From Closterium sp. NIES-65 (Eukaryota; Streptophyta; Zygnematophyceae; Desmidiales; Closteriaceae): 64,000 nt of DNA. The stretch is from the NCBI GenBank assembly GCA_948144175.1, contig CANXME010000542.1, positions 806,001 through 870,000 on the forward strand, read 5' to 3'. The notes under the pieces were generated by a model. It searched no databases. It worked only from the letters and a program-made list of their open reading frames with translations, and was not told where the DNA came from. The position numbers and the translations under genes were made by a program. Of the stretch, positions 34,331 through 44,914 are shown piece after piece (the first letter of the stretch is position 1; every line of letters begins with the position of its first letter).

Positions 34331-35219
34331 AGTCCTCGTCGAGAGACTCACGTATGCCGGGCACCATCATCATCCTCTTCATGAGATTGTAGCTGCAAGG
34401 AAGGCCCTTGACGATGTGGGTGATGTAGGACGCCGTCGGGTATTCGGCGCCCGCCATCCGCATCTCAGCCAGGATCCGTCGAGCACGGTTGCAATGGTCC
34501 GTCGCCGACTCCTGCTCGCCCATCCAAATGTGAGTCATCTTCTCCTCAAACTGCCCGATGTACAGGTCGTCCCTAACCTGGTACGTCGACAGGATGAAAT
34601 GCCATGCCTGGTGACCAGCATCCAGTCGCTCTCGACAGCTCCTGAGCGCCTGCTGAACCACGGGCAAGCAGCACCTCGAGAGGACCATGAAGGTGAGCAA
34701 GCGAGCCGTGGGAAACTCCTCGCGCAGCTCGACAACGTCCACGAGCGGAATTGGCACTGTGCCACCAGCGAACCCCATTAGCCCAACGAACTCCAGCTGA
34801 GGTTCTATCGACTCTCTCCAGATGATGAGGTCCCGTCGACCTTGCAGCGGTGCAACGGTGATCCGGTCTGACAAAAACTTGAAGTAGCCATACGCCGGTG
34901 CAATCCTACCTGCAGTCACATGCGTCGTCGTCGAGAGCCCTCCACCGCTTCGTAGAGGAGATCGACGCCGAACATCGACGTCAGCACGCGAGCTGCCTGC
35001 AGCCGCCGTCGACCGATGCACTCGCGACTGGATTCTCTCGACACCACCATCGACCTTGATCATCCCTCTCTGCCTCGTGCCTTTGCTGCTGCTGACTCGT
35101 GCACCACCGTCGACCTCGTCGTCGACGCCACCTTCGTTGCGCACTGGTCGAGGAGATGCAGGACGGGAAGAGTGTTCCGTCGTCCACTGCGACCGGATAC
35201 CCAACTCGGCGATCACCAA
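34331..35219 (-). pseudogene. E3 gag, N-terminal part
   Basis: The frame starts MVIAELGIRSQW. After a Ser/Arg-rich lead come a Gag core typical of copia (GYFKFLSDRITVAPLQGRRD … WHFILSTYQVRDDLYIGQFEEKMTHIWMGEQES … YITHIVKGLP). It is cut at residue 296 or so by the TRIM array at 34325; the next Gag residues are on the far side at 33771. Confidence 0.8.
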
Positions 35220-35311
35220 GGGGATCGTCCTGTACTCGCCCTCCGCGTGGCGTCTCCTACGTCCGCATCAACTATGGGGTCGACCATGGAGACTAACGCT
35301 GGTGCCGGCCT

Positions 35312-35374
35312 ACGCTGATGCAACAGTCCGCTCCTATCTGAAGGTCGCGTGTTCGATCCACGCTCACCGCAGCA
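35312..35374 (-). promoter_or_regulatory. E3 primer-binding site matching a tRNA 3' half
   Basis: On the plus strand, 35340-35370 reads like the end of a tRNA. A five-base stem (GCGTG/CACGC) encloses TTCGATC, a T-loop, followed by an acceptor strand ending TCACCGCA. The minus strand is thus complementary to a tRNA 3' end, directly inside the LTR as a primer site should be. The terminal TGG is read TGC here. The match seems to extend upstream toward an anticodon stem (about 50 nt), far beyond the usual 12-18 nt. The tRNA is probably elongator Met, by resemblance only. Confidence 0.65.
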
Positions 35375-36392
35375 TGCGGAGACTCACTCTGCGAAGGTAG
35401 TGAGCTAGACTATGGGGGTTGGCACGAACTACTAGGAGTGATCGTAGCTTTGCCTAGTTCCTTAGTGCTTGCACGATCACGGGAGAAATCGGCAAGAGTT
35501 TCACTAGCAAAGTCGAAATTACAGAATGGTTAAACAAGCTATGACAACAATGACTACATCAGGCACCTAGCAACCCAGCAGCTAGCCTGGTCGACTGCCA
35601 GCACAGCTTGGTCGACCACCTGCCGATGTTGCGTAGAGGAGCCGCGCCAGTACTGAAGACGTGCGGCCTGCCATTAGAGCAGGTCGATGACGTGCCAACG
35701 CTGCAGCAAATCGGGTGTCCAGCGTTGCCCCGTAGAAGACAGCAGTGTGCACGCTCGCAGGTGCGCGCAGACGATTGGCCCGACTTGCCTCATTGGGCAT
35801 CCGCCGGCTGTTGTCTGCGCCTGACAAGCCACATCGACTTCGGGATACCAGCCCAAAATTGCCTGCGCCATCGCGACCTCGACGACGTTCGCGTGCCTCC
35901 GTAGAACTCGTCGACCAGGTTACCTAGTCGACCTGGTCGACCCCAGGTGCTCTGGTCGACCCCCAGGTGCCTCTGGTCGAGTACCGGGTCCCTCTGGACG
36001 ACCACAACTCCCGTCCAGCTACCCCCTGGTCGACGGACCCCTTCTGTCGACCAGAACCATTAGCGGTTGTCGCCGAGCTCCCCTCGTCGACCGTTGCTCA
36101 CTTGTCAGGTCCACGGGCTGCTCCCGGTCGAGCTGCAGGTTGACGGGCTGCTTCGTCAACCTCGCGGTCGAACTGCCCCTCCTGGTCGATGGCCCACCCG
36201 TCGTCTAGACCACTCAGTTGCAGGTGTCGAGCTCCCTGGTCGATAGCAACACCACAGCGGTCCCTTGCAACTCGACAAAGCATGTGGAGCAGCTCTCCCA
36301 CAATGAACGGTCGGCTGCTACTCCCGTACAGCCGACCAAGTCGTCGGCGTTGCCCACGCGAGGGCGGGGCCAACACTCCATTCCCGTTAATA
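35375..36392 (-). repeat. 5' LTR of E3 (about 1018 bp)
   Basis: It shares sequence with 21574-22627 plus 29454-29495, beginning GCGGAGA(C/G)TCACTCTGC and ending ACTCCATTCCCGTTAA. A block at 35880-36240 is rich in GTCGAC and CAGGTCGA-type words. Followed by AGCAC (target duplication). Confidence 0.85.
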
Positions 36393-36900
36393 AGCACAAC
36401 CTCGCAGCCGCAGCCGTCGCGGGACTTGAATTCGACTCCAATTCGTCCGAAACAACTTCAAAGCAGTTCTTCGCAGCCTCGCTAACAGACGCCGTCGCGG
36501 ACGGGTGGACGGGCGGACGAGAAGCGGAGATGGTTGCGCGGGGCTCGGGCAAGGCGGCGGGGGGAGGCAGAAAGGGGCGCGGGAAGGGCATGGGAGAGGC
36601 GGGGGATGGCGAGGGTGGCGGGAGCCACTGTGGCAGGGCGCGATGATTGTGGGGGGCACGTCGGTGATGGTGGGGCTGGGAGTGAAGTACTTGGTGGGGG
36701 GGAAGGGGGAGGAAGGGGCGCAAACGGCACACAAGGGGAAAGGGAAGGTGAGTCGTGGACGCCTGTTAGGTCGCTGGTGGTGGTGGGGCTAGAACTGAAG
36801 TACCTGATGGGGGGGAAGGGGGAGGAAGGGGCGAAGGCGCACAAAGAAAGGGCAGGTGAGGCGCGAATGCCAGGCGGGTCGCTGGGGTGAGGCGTGGAGC
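36393..36900 (+). pseudogene. Gene fragment with duplicated exon-like segment
   Basis: To the right of E3 an open frame reads HNLAAAAVAGLEFDSNSSETTSKQ (in the same frame up to about 36540). Two similar segments follow, at about 36646-36747 and 36775-36870. Each encodes a hydrophobic stretch then charged residues (MVGLGVKYLVGGKGEEGAQTAHK; VVVGLELKYLMGGKGEEGAKAHK) and ends at a GT (gtgagt, gtgagg). I read these as tandem copies of one exon, with a possible membrane segment in the first. The family is not recognised. E3 cuts the 5' side. Confidence 0.4.
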
Positions 36901-37363
36901 AAGAGGGGTTTATTCTGGAATGATGTATGTGGGGGTAGGGTTGGTCGTGATGAGGTGGTGATGATGATGGTGACGGTGGGACGACATGCACGCGCAGCCA
37001 CTAGCTGAGTCGCACAGCATTGTTCCTTGCCTGCGACACACCTGCGTCTCCCCCCTTGCCATGCCTCGTCCCGCCCACCTTGCCTTGCCCTTCTCTCTCT
37101 CTTGTCATCCTGCAAAGGTCAGCCACGAGGGCTAAGCGTGTTGTGAGCCCTCCCACATCCCACCCCCCCGAACCCCCCTCTCCCCCCCCGCACTTGAATA
37201 TCTTGTGCATCGTTGCGTTGTCTGGTGTGTGTGGGTGAGGGAGATGCATGCATGTGTGGGTGTCTGCATGTGCCTGTGTGGGTGTGGGCATGTGTGCATG
37301 GTTGTATGTGTGCATTCGTTCATGTGTGCCTACCCCCTCCCCCTTTCCCCCTTAACTTCAAAG

Positions 37364-37693
37364 GCGAAGGTGAGGCCGCACGTGCAGGCGCTTGTGGTGG
37401 ATCCGGACATGACATCAAGGTCTACATGTGTGTGTGCATATATCTACATGTCTACATGTGTGTGTGCATGTCTCCCCCTGCCTCACCCACAGGCCAAGGT
37501 GCGGCGCCACGTGCATGCGATGGTGGTGGATCCGGGCATGACAAACAAGGTGCATAAAGCATTGAAAGCGTGCATGTGTGGGTGCCTACATGTGTACATG
37601 CCCCCACCCCCTCCTTCCCTCCCCTCCTAATGGCAGGCGAAGGTGAGGAGGCATGTGCAGGCACTGGTGGTGGATCCGGACATGACAGTCAAG
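37364..37693 (+). pseudogene. Triplicated 57-bp exon with introns
   Basis: Three near-identical exon copies lie at 37364-37419 (56 bp), 37493-37549 (57 bp) and 37637-37693 (57 bp). Each follows a pyrimidine-rich AG acceptor and precedes a GT donor. They encode AKVRPHVQALVVDPDMT, AKVRRHVHAMVVDPGMTNK and AKVRRHVQALVVDPDMTVK. The first copy lacks one base near its 3' end, which would change the frame. The introns (73 and 87 bp) contain TACATGTGTGTG-type repeats. Function unknown; the exons may belong to the same gene as the fragment at 36393. Confidence 0.55.
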
Positions 37694-37759
37694 GTGCACA
37701 ATGTACATGCATGTGTGGGTGTCTACATGTGCACATATCTACATGTCTACATGAGTGTG

Positions 37760-38610
37760 TGTGCGGGGCAGGGCGTCGCGCTTGGTAGCGGGGCAGAGCG
37801 ATGCGTAGGCGCGTGGGGTAGGGCAGCGCTATGGCGCGCTAGGCAGAGCATCGCGCTGGCGTGCGGGGCAGGGCGACACGGTGGCGTGCGGCCCAGAGCG
37901 ACACACTGGCGTGCGGGGCAGAGCAGCGCGGTGGCTCGCTAGGCAGGGCAGCGCGGCAGCGCTCTGGGCAGGGCAGCGCGCAGGCGCGCTGGGCAAGGCG
38001 GCGCACTGGCACACAAGGCAGGGCAGTGCGCTGGCGCGCAGGGCAGGGGGCGCGTAGGCGCGTAGGGCAGGGCGACGCGGCGGCGCGTAGGCGCGTTGGG
38101 CAGGGCAGCACGCAAGCGCGCGGGGCAGGGCGGCGCACTGGCACATGGGGCAGGGCAGCGCGTAGGCGCGTTGGGCAAGGCGGGGCAGCGGCGCTTTAGG
38201 TAGGGCAGCGCGTAAGCATTTTGGGCAGGGCAGCGCGTAGGCATTTTGGGCAGGGCAGCGAGCTGGCGCACGGGGCTGGGCATTGTGCTGGCACGCGGGG
38301 CAGGGCAGCGTGCAGGCGCGTAGGGCAGGGCGGCGGGGCAGCGCGCTGGGCAGGGCAGTGCGTGGCAGGGCAGCATGGCGGCGTGTGTGGTAACATGGGT
38401 ACAGACCTAACCTAAACGTAGGTTCAGTATTAGGGTCGATAGTAGGTACGACAGGCGGTTCTAACCTAGCGTCTGATACCATGTTAGAATCATAGTACAG
38501 CGGGATGGTGAACTATGAGCAATCGGGAGTACAAGCACTAACCCTAATGGGTTGTACCCTCTATGGGCTACCCCACTACAGCCTAGACAATCAAGAGATA
38601 CGTTTTGACA
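37760..38610 (-). mobile_element. E5: copia 5' end (LTR, primer site, repeat leader) only
   Basis: An LTR of 129 bp (38482-38610; plus strand TGTTAGAATCAT … GTTTTGACA) is followed leftward by the primer site TGGTATCAGACGC. A 700-bp leader then consists of roughly 20-bp repeats of GCGC-GGGCAGGGCAGC type. No gag or pol remains. The LTR abuts a gypsy fragment at 38611. Confidence 0.7.
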
Positions 38611-38945
38611 CAGCCTTCTACATAGACAACGTAATCGTCTTCGGTGCAGATGCAGAGAAGCACTTCAATGACATACAAGCGACTCTGGATGCAATCAGGA
38701 AAGCAGGACTGTCGTGTCACCCGAAGAAGTGCAGCTTTGGAAATGGCTCTGTCAGATAACAGGGTTTCGAGGTGCAAGGGGGGAAGATGAGCATCCAGCA
38801 GGCGAAGGAGGAGGTGTCAGACAAAGTGCCCGCCCCGAAGAACAAGAGCACCCTCAGGGTGGTGTTTGGGTTCCTAAACTACTACCCAATTCTAGCCGCA
38901 CATCAGCAATACTCAACCGCCTGCTGAGGGAGGAACAGGCGTGGT
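38611..38945 (+). pseudogene. Ty3/gypsy reverse transcriptase fragment
   Basis: The short frame reads AFYIDNVIVFGADAEKHFNDIQATLDAIRKAGLSCHPKKCSFG, which is gypsy motif C and what follows it. YIDD is altered to YIDN. After a stop at 38757-38759 the homology goes on (GGKMSIQQAKEEVSDKVPAPKNKSTLR) into the RNase H side. It is the only gypsy piece clearly seen in the window, truncated at both ends. Confidence 0.7.
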
Positions 38946-40712
38946 AGTGGGGAGAATCTCCCTTATGCTCTAAGGGGAACACCGTGGTATAGCGCGTGTA
39001 GTTAGCAGAAAGTAGCGCTCCCGGCATGGCCCAGGGACGGCTGCCCCTCGACGCAAGGAGTGCATGGTTGCGCAAGCTACGGCGGGAGGGAGGCAGGGAC
39101 TTTGGGAGGTCACAGACAAAGAGACGCGAGTGCATGCGACGCAGACACTGCAGGGAGGGATGACCAAGACGGTGGTGCCAGAGGAAGGATGGGTGTATGA
39201 GTAACCGAAGAGCACGACGCAGCTACAGTACCTGACCTGATGCGGCCACCTTAGCAGACTCAATGTGCAGTGTGTACAGGCCAGACCCGGGCCTCTAAGT
39301 GAACGTGGCGAGGCGGTCGGCAGTCACTATGTTTGTACAGATCGTCACGCGCTCACCTCCAGGAGTGGTGGTGGTGACCAACAGATCCTGGAGGTGAGCG
39401 GTACTCACCAAGTTCGTAGCGAACAAGGAAAGGTAGAAATCCGTGGGGGAGCCAGAAGGGGCTGCCGGATACAGGAGAACAGTGGAGCCGCATGCAACGA
39501 CTGGGCCAGAAGAGGGGTCGGCCAGGGTGATAGGGAGAGGCGCAGTGCACGGCGAGAGTGTGGTGCAGTCGCGGAAGAATCAGCGAGATGCACTTGAGTC
39601 CAGCGTGAAGGTGTACAAAGCCTTCGTACGAACTGCACTTGTTTTAGCAGTCCCACAAGCACCTACAGTAACAGCCTCTATATGAACGAGTAATTGTCAC
39701 CCTTCAACACTTGCACCAGCAGCATACATAGCATACATGCCAGCAAAGATCTGGTCCCAATTAAGAGAAGACACATCTACGCCCTTTTTTAGCAATCCTA
39801 ACCAGTGTGGATTCTTGGCCTGCTCACAAAACTCCGCTCGAAAGGCGTCGTCGAGTTAGTAGAAGCAGCGAGCCTAAGTGTACCCCATTCTGCCACAGAC
39901 CTCTCCATGGCGGCAATGGCGCAAGAGCAGCAGCAACTGCGGTGTGGCGAACGGGCGGCTCGCAGATGGCGACTATAGTGGCGGTGGCAACACGTATGGC
40001 CGTAGCAGTAGCAGCAGTGGCTGTAGCGGCAATGGCGGCGACTGTAGCAGCAATGGTGGCGGCAGCTGAAGTGGGATCAGAACTGGCTATAGCGGCGGCG
40101 GTGGCGGCTGTGGCAGAGGTGGCTGCAGCGGCAAGGGGCGGCTGTAGCAGTAGTGATAGCTATAGCGGCTGTAGTGGCGACGGTAGCGGCTTCGACAGTA
40201 TTGGCGACGGCTGTGGCAAAAGGTGGCTGCAACGGTAGGGACGACAGTAGCGGTGGTGGTAGCTGTAGTGGCAGCGGCTGCGACGTCAGCAACAGGGGCG
40301 GCAGTTGCAGCGGTTGTGGCGGCTGTAGCAGCTGTCAGCTGTAGCGGTAGTGGCATGAGTGGCGCCAGCTGGAGCGGCTGTAGCGGGAAGGAGCGGCGTG
40401 CGGTATGGCGGTGTGGCGCAAAGGAAGCGCGCGCAGCGACGCACGCGGGGCAGCGCCAAGGCAGTGCGAGGTGCGGCGGCGCACGCTGGGCAGCGCTAAG
40501 GGGCGGTGCGGGTGGCGCACGGCAGCGCGAAGGCAAAGCGCAGGGCGGCGGAAAAAGCTTGCACGGGATAGTACGAACGGTGCGCGCACGGCAGCGCGCT
40601 AGGGTTGGCGTGGGGCAGTGCGGTGCGGAACTGTGTGGGGTAGTGTAGGGCAAAGCGAACCTAGGTACGTCAGTAGGTAAGGCATTAGAATCTAACCTAG
40701 TTTTGGATACCA
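38946..40712 (-). pseudogene. E6: truncated copia gag-protease-integrase and repeat leader
   Basis: Leftward: a Ser/Gly-coding repeat leader (39905-40600, CTGTAGCGG/GGCGG words), a gag tail (LDDAFRAEFCEQAKNPHW near 39840), protease (TLDSSASR near 39590, DSG changed to DSS and followed by a stop), the integrase zinc site (WHHRLGHPS near 39160) and the start of the integrase core (RYTTVFPLEHKGD), where it stops at about 38950. Several stops. The primer site (minus strand TGGTATCC) adjoins an LTR that starts at 40713. Confidence 0.7.
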
Positions 40713-41163
40713 TGACAGAAAGGTACGAAACGGGAATGAATGTGACTAGTACCGTAATTACCTGGATATAACACCCTAGGGTCTTACTTAACATACAGTG
40801 CAAAAATGAGGGGGGTCTTCTCACTGGAAAAGGCTATATACTATCAGGGTTGAGATGTCTGGAACATTTGGGTATAAGATTTTCTTACAATAGGCAACTT
40901 GTGTGTAGTTGTTTAAACATCACAGATTGAGGCGCGAATGTGACTTTCGACGATAACTTCATGACCCTCTTGAAGATGCCATGTGGCACCTATTTGACAA
41001 CGAAAGATTTGCCAGCGTGGCGATAGCAAAATTGTGGGAGGGGGGGGAATTAGTATATCTGAAAGGTTCGTGTAAACAGCCAAGGATTTTTGCGTCCTCC
41101 CGTACTAGCACCTACTCGTTATCCGCTCATGTAATTAGAAATCTATAGGAAAATGGGGGTTGA
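40713..41163. other. E6 5' LTR start and AT-rich unassigned sequence
   Basis: The LTR of E6 begins TGACAGAAAGGTACG at 40713; its far end is not clear. From about 40850 to 41163 the sequence is AT-rich with no supported gene. Confidence 0.4.
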
Positions 41164-42103
41164 TGTCAAGATAGTAGTTAAGCTAGGAGGCTCTAGGGTT
41201 TGGGTAGAATAGACAGAGACAAGAGGGCCATGAGAGAGTATAATCAAAGAAGGTTTCAATATGGAGGGCATACAAGATATAGGTAAGGGGATAGGCAAAT
41301 GGTACACCACTAAGCAGGCAACTAAGATAAATGCACTAGGTTTTACTGTAGTCATCTATATGAATGTACACAAATATTTTTCAACACACCCCCTAAATGC
41401 TTACACTGAGAACTGTGTGCAGCACTGTTTGCAGGGGTATATTAAGTGCAGAGAAAGCAGCAGCAGCAGGCAGGAGAAATGGCAGCAGGTGCAGTTTTGG
41501 CGGAGCGAGATGCAGCAAACGCACAACTACGGCAGATGCAGCAGCAGTTGTAGGCGGCGGCAGGTCGCCTGAGGAGCAGGCTCTGTGGCTGCAACAAGCA
41601 ACATGACAGCAGTGGCTTGACAGCAGCACCTGTAGGCCCTAGCAGCGGGCAGCAGCAGACGGTGCAAGTGGCGTCTGTCGCGTCCGTCGCGTCCGTTTTA
41701 GCCGTCACCTCCGTCACGCAGAGTGCTATGACGGGCATGCGATTGGGGGAGCAACAGAAGTAATAGGGTGTGGGCGCCATGCCACAACAAAAGCAAGTGG
41801 CTTAGGAACGTGATAGCTCTGTTACCATGTCGAGATAATATTAAAGCCAAGAGGCTCTAAGGTTTATGTCAGAATAATATATAAATCTATATATTGTTTT
41901 GTAACTGCCTGTAGTGTAGACTACTGTAGTTATATAATGTTCTGTTGTGGTGGTACACCTTTCATCTTGCCTATTTGTACTGCTCGCTCTATAGTGAAAC
42001 CCCTCTCTCTTTTGTTTCAACTTTCTCGACTCTCCTAACTCGAACTCAACCAAGGCTCCTAAGCCATGGCTTCCAAGCCAATCTCTTCCTAGGGATTTTG
42101 TCA
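41164..42103. mobile_element. E7: two diverged LTRs around a short internal region
   Basis: LTR-like sequences at 41164-41386 (TGTCAAGATAG … TTTCAACA) and 41828-42103 (TGTCGAGATAA … GATTTTGTCA) share their first 40 bases with mismatches (GAGGCTCTA(G/A)GGTTT). Reading leftward, the internal region starts with TGGTAACAGAGC and ends with TAGGGGGTG, a primer site and polypurine tract. On the plus strand the internal DNA also encodes a coiled-coil-like stretch (LAERDAANAQLRQMQQQL). No matching target duplication is seen, so E7 may be a hybrid of two elements sharing one LTR. Confidence 0.45.
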
Positions 42104-44728
42104 TGGTATTCAGAGCAGGTACCTTCCTGCTGCCTTCCTTAACGGGCCCACCAATGTGCTTCCGCTGCCTATCGTCCTGCCGCGCGCCTCAGGCGCGCGG
42201 CGTAGTTTTCTCGCCGTGTGCTCGGGACGCACGGCGGTTTTCTGCCCGCCGTGCGCCCTGGGCATGCGGCGTCTTCCTGCCCCGCGTGCGGCCTGCTTTC
42301 ACGCCGCCTGCGCGCCCGCCTCACGTCCACGCGCGGGCCTGTTTTGGCCGCTCGTACCCTCCACTTCGCGACGCCCTGCGAGACGCCGCTTCTGCTCGTC
42401 GCGACGCACCTGTGGGACCCGGGCGTCGCCGCTTTTACTCGTCGCGACGCCCCTGCAGGATCCGAGCAGCATCACCTTGCTCGTCGCGGCACCTGTTGCA
42501 CCCCCCCCAGTTCCTCCCCCTCCCTACCCGAGATCTCACCAACCCCACCCGAGCCCGCTGCCGTGTCTTCCACTGTGGACGAAGGTGTGGCGGGGGGGGA
42601 GGGGGAGGGGGAGGCGCGAGGGTGGTTGACGCCCCTCTGTTCGCTGCTGCACGTGCAGCAGTGTGGGGGGGAGGCTTTGGGGAGGCGGGTGTGAGCAAGA
42701 AGCTGCCGCCCCTCCTCTCTCTCTCACTGCCGCACGTGCCGCTGTGGGGGGGGGGAGTGAGGGGGCGACGGAAGTCAGCCGGTCATCTGCTGCTGACGCC
42801 CGCTGCTGCCGTGGCACCTCCAGCTGCCGCCCCTGCTACCACCTAACTTTTGTTGTCCTTGCTTTTTGCTACCTACTGCTGGGGCCTGCAGGTGCTGCCG
42901 TCGAGCCGCTACTATCCTGTTGCATGTTGCATGAGAGCCGCTACCCTCTTTGCATATTAAGACCGCTCCGTTAGGGCCCACCAACAGTACGTACTGCCCT
43001 AGGAGCTGCTGCCGTCGTGAGCTGCCCTGCTCACCGCGCGCTGCCCTGCTCGCCGCGCGCTGCCCTGCTCGCCGCGCGCTGCCCTGCTTGCCGCGCGCTG
43101 CCCTGCTTGCCGCGCGCTGCACTGCTCGCCGCGTGCTGCCCTGCTTGCTGCGCGCTGCCCTGAGCTCTGCCCGCTTGCTGCCCTGCCCTGCAGCCCGTGC
43201 ACCGTCCTGCCCTGCAGCCCTCGCGTCGCCCTGCCCTGCTGCCCATGCGTCACCCTGCCCTGCAGCCCGGGCGTCGCCCTGCCGTGCAGCCCGTGCGTCG
43301 CCCTGCCCGCCCATGCGCCGTTCTGCCCTGCAGCCCACGCGCCGCCCTGCGTTGCAGCCCACGCGCCCCCCTGCCCTGCAGCCCGCACACCGCCCTGCCC
43401 TACAGCCCGCGCGTCGCCATGCTCTGCAGCCCTCGTGCCGCCCTGTCTTGCAGACCGCGCACTGCCCAGCCCTGCAGCTCGCGCGCAGCACTGCCCTACA
43501 GCTTCCGTGCTGCCCTGCCATGCAGCCCGTGCACTGCCGTGCCCTGCAGCCCGCGCGCTGCCCTGCCCTGCGGCCACTACAGCTACTGCCGCTACAACTA
43601 CTACAGCTACAACAGTCGCTTCTAATGCCCTTGCGCCGCTGCTACAGACTGCCACTGCCTATCATGGCCACTATCACGGCCGTAGCAGCTTCTGTCGGTA
43701 GACAACAGCAGCTACCCCACCCGGATACTCTATCATCGTAGCAGCTTTGTGAGTGGGTTATTGAGTGAGGCCGTCCTGGTGGTAGAGGATATGTTCCTGG
43801 AGGTATTCGACAACAGCGGGAGTCTCGTAGCCCAAAGACTTTCTCGCCACCGCAACCTCGGGAGTGGTTTTCTTAGCGACGCGTCTCTGGTAGTGTCGGT
43901 GCTGCTGCTCTAGGTGCTAATGAGTCCGCTGCCGCTCTAGGTGACAATGAGAGTGCTGCCACAAGTGCTAGTGAGTTTGCCACTTGTGAGTCTGCTGCCT
44001 CAGCTGAAGCCCTGCACACTTTCACACTTGACTCCGGCGTGTCTCATTGCTTCTTTTGTGATGGCACCACAGTCACACCACTCGCTTCACCGGTCCCAGT
44101 CTCACTGGTTGACCCCTCTGGGAGCCCCGTCGTTGCACGAGCCTCCACTGTCCTCCCGTGTCCGGCAATCCCCACCGGCTCTCTTTCAGGCCTGCACCTC
44201 CCCTCGTTCTCAACAAACTTGATGAGCAACGTAGTCCTTCACGATGTTTGGGTTGAAACATTTATCCTTGGAGGGCAGCGTGTGGCAATATGTACGTGCT
44301 CCCGGACTGGACGTCACATTGCTACGTTCACTCAGCAGCCTGGCTCCAGTTTGTACACCCTGACCACTGCGGCTACGTTAGGTCAGGTGGCTGCGTCGAG
44401 TCAGGTGTCTGCGTCTGCGTCGTGTCGAATAATCTCTCACCAGACTCTTCTCTGGCACCACCGACTCGGTCACCCCTCTCTATCGCGTCTCCGCAGCATG
44501 CACTTTCGTCTCCTTATTTCTGGCCTTCCCAGGTCCCTGCCCTCCTTTTTGCGCTCGCCTGCACCGCCGTGCCTTCCCTGTGTTGAGGGGCAGCAACGCT
44601 TTGCTCCTCACTCCTCCTCGTTTCCTCCGACCACTGCTCCTCTGCAGACTCTCCACATGGACGTGTGGGGTCCGGCCCCCGTCTGTGGGACGGACCAGGA
44701 GTGCTAATTCTTGTCGGTCGTTGACGAC
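41828..44728 (+). mobile_element. E8: copia element, 5' LTR to start of integrase core
   Basis: The LTR 41828-42103 is followed on the right by the primer site TGGTATTCAGAGCAGG. A GC-rich leader comes next (42104-43740), with 20-21 bp repeats CTGCCCTGCTCGCCGCGCG at 43010-43570. Protease-integrase homology then begins at about 43980 and ends at 44728, where the 3' LTR remnant of E9 is joined. The remainder of pol is missing. Confidence 0.7.
43990..44704 (+). pseudogene. E8 protease and integrase N-terminal part
   Basis: It reads ALHTFTLDSGVSHCFFCDGTT (protease; DSG intact), then LVDPSGSPVVARASTVLPCPA, the zinc site LLWHHRLGHPSLSRLRSMH … CLPCVEGQQ, and TLHMDVWGPAPV with the first integrase aspartate. 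A stop follows at 44704 (DQEC), and the next bases (GTCGTTGACGACGAC) still match the integrase before the junction. Truncated by rearrangement. Confidence 0.8.
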
Positions 44729-44914
44729 GACACCCACTACAGCCTACACAATATAAGCAGCATCATAGTTTGACACACCCCCATAGGCAAAGTGGGGGAG
44801 AACAAGGGGTCACAAGACCAGTCAAGAAAAGAAAAGCAAGCTCAGGGTGGATCACAAAGTCACCACACACTCTGAGCGCAAGCAAATGGCCACAAGGCCA
44901 GTTCACATGCAGAG

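Larger units (their letters stand above)
21574..36392 (-). mobile_element. E3: large copia element containing E4 and a TRIM array
   Basis: The element reads leftward. The five bases AGCAC flank it (21569-21573 and 36393-36397). The 5' LTR is 35375-36392. The 3' LTR is 21574-22627 plus 29454-29495, split by E4. The LTR ends are mutated in opposite copies (CG…CA on the left, TG…TA on the right) and the copies differ in length, so the insertion is old. The internal part has the order gag, zinc knuckle, protease, integrase, reverse transcriptase, RNase H, in several frames with stops. The primer site is an unusually long match to a tRNA 3' half. A purine-rich tract (minus strand GGCAGGGGAG) precedes the 3' LTR at 29496-29506. 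Confidence 0.87.

Noticed and set aside
37829-38482. Minus-strand Cys/Ala/Pro repeat protein next to the E5 LTR
   Set aside because: It starts at the primer site and is made only of the GC-rich leader repeat; no Gag homology.
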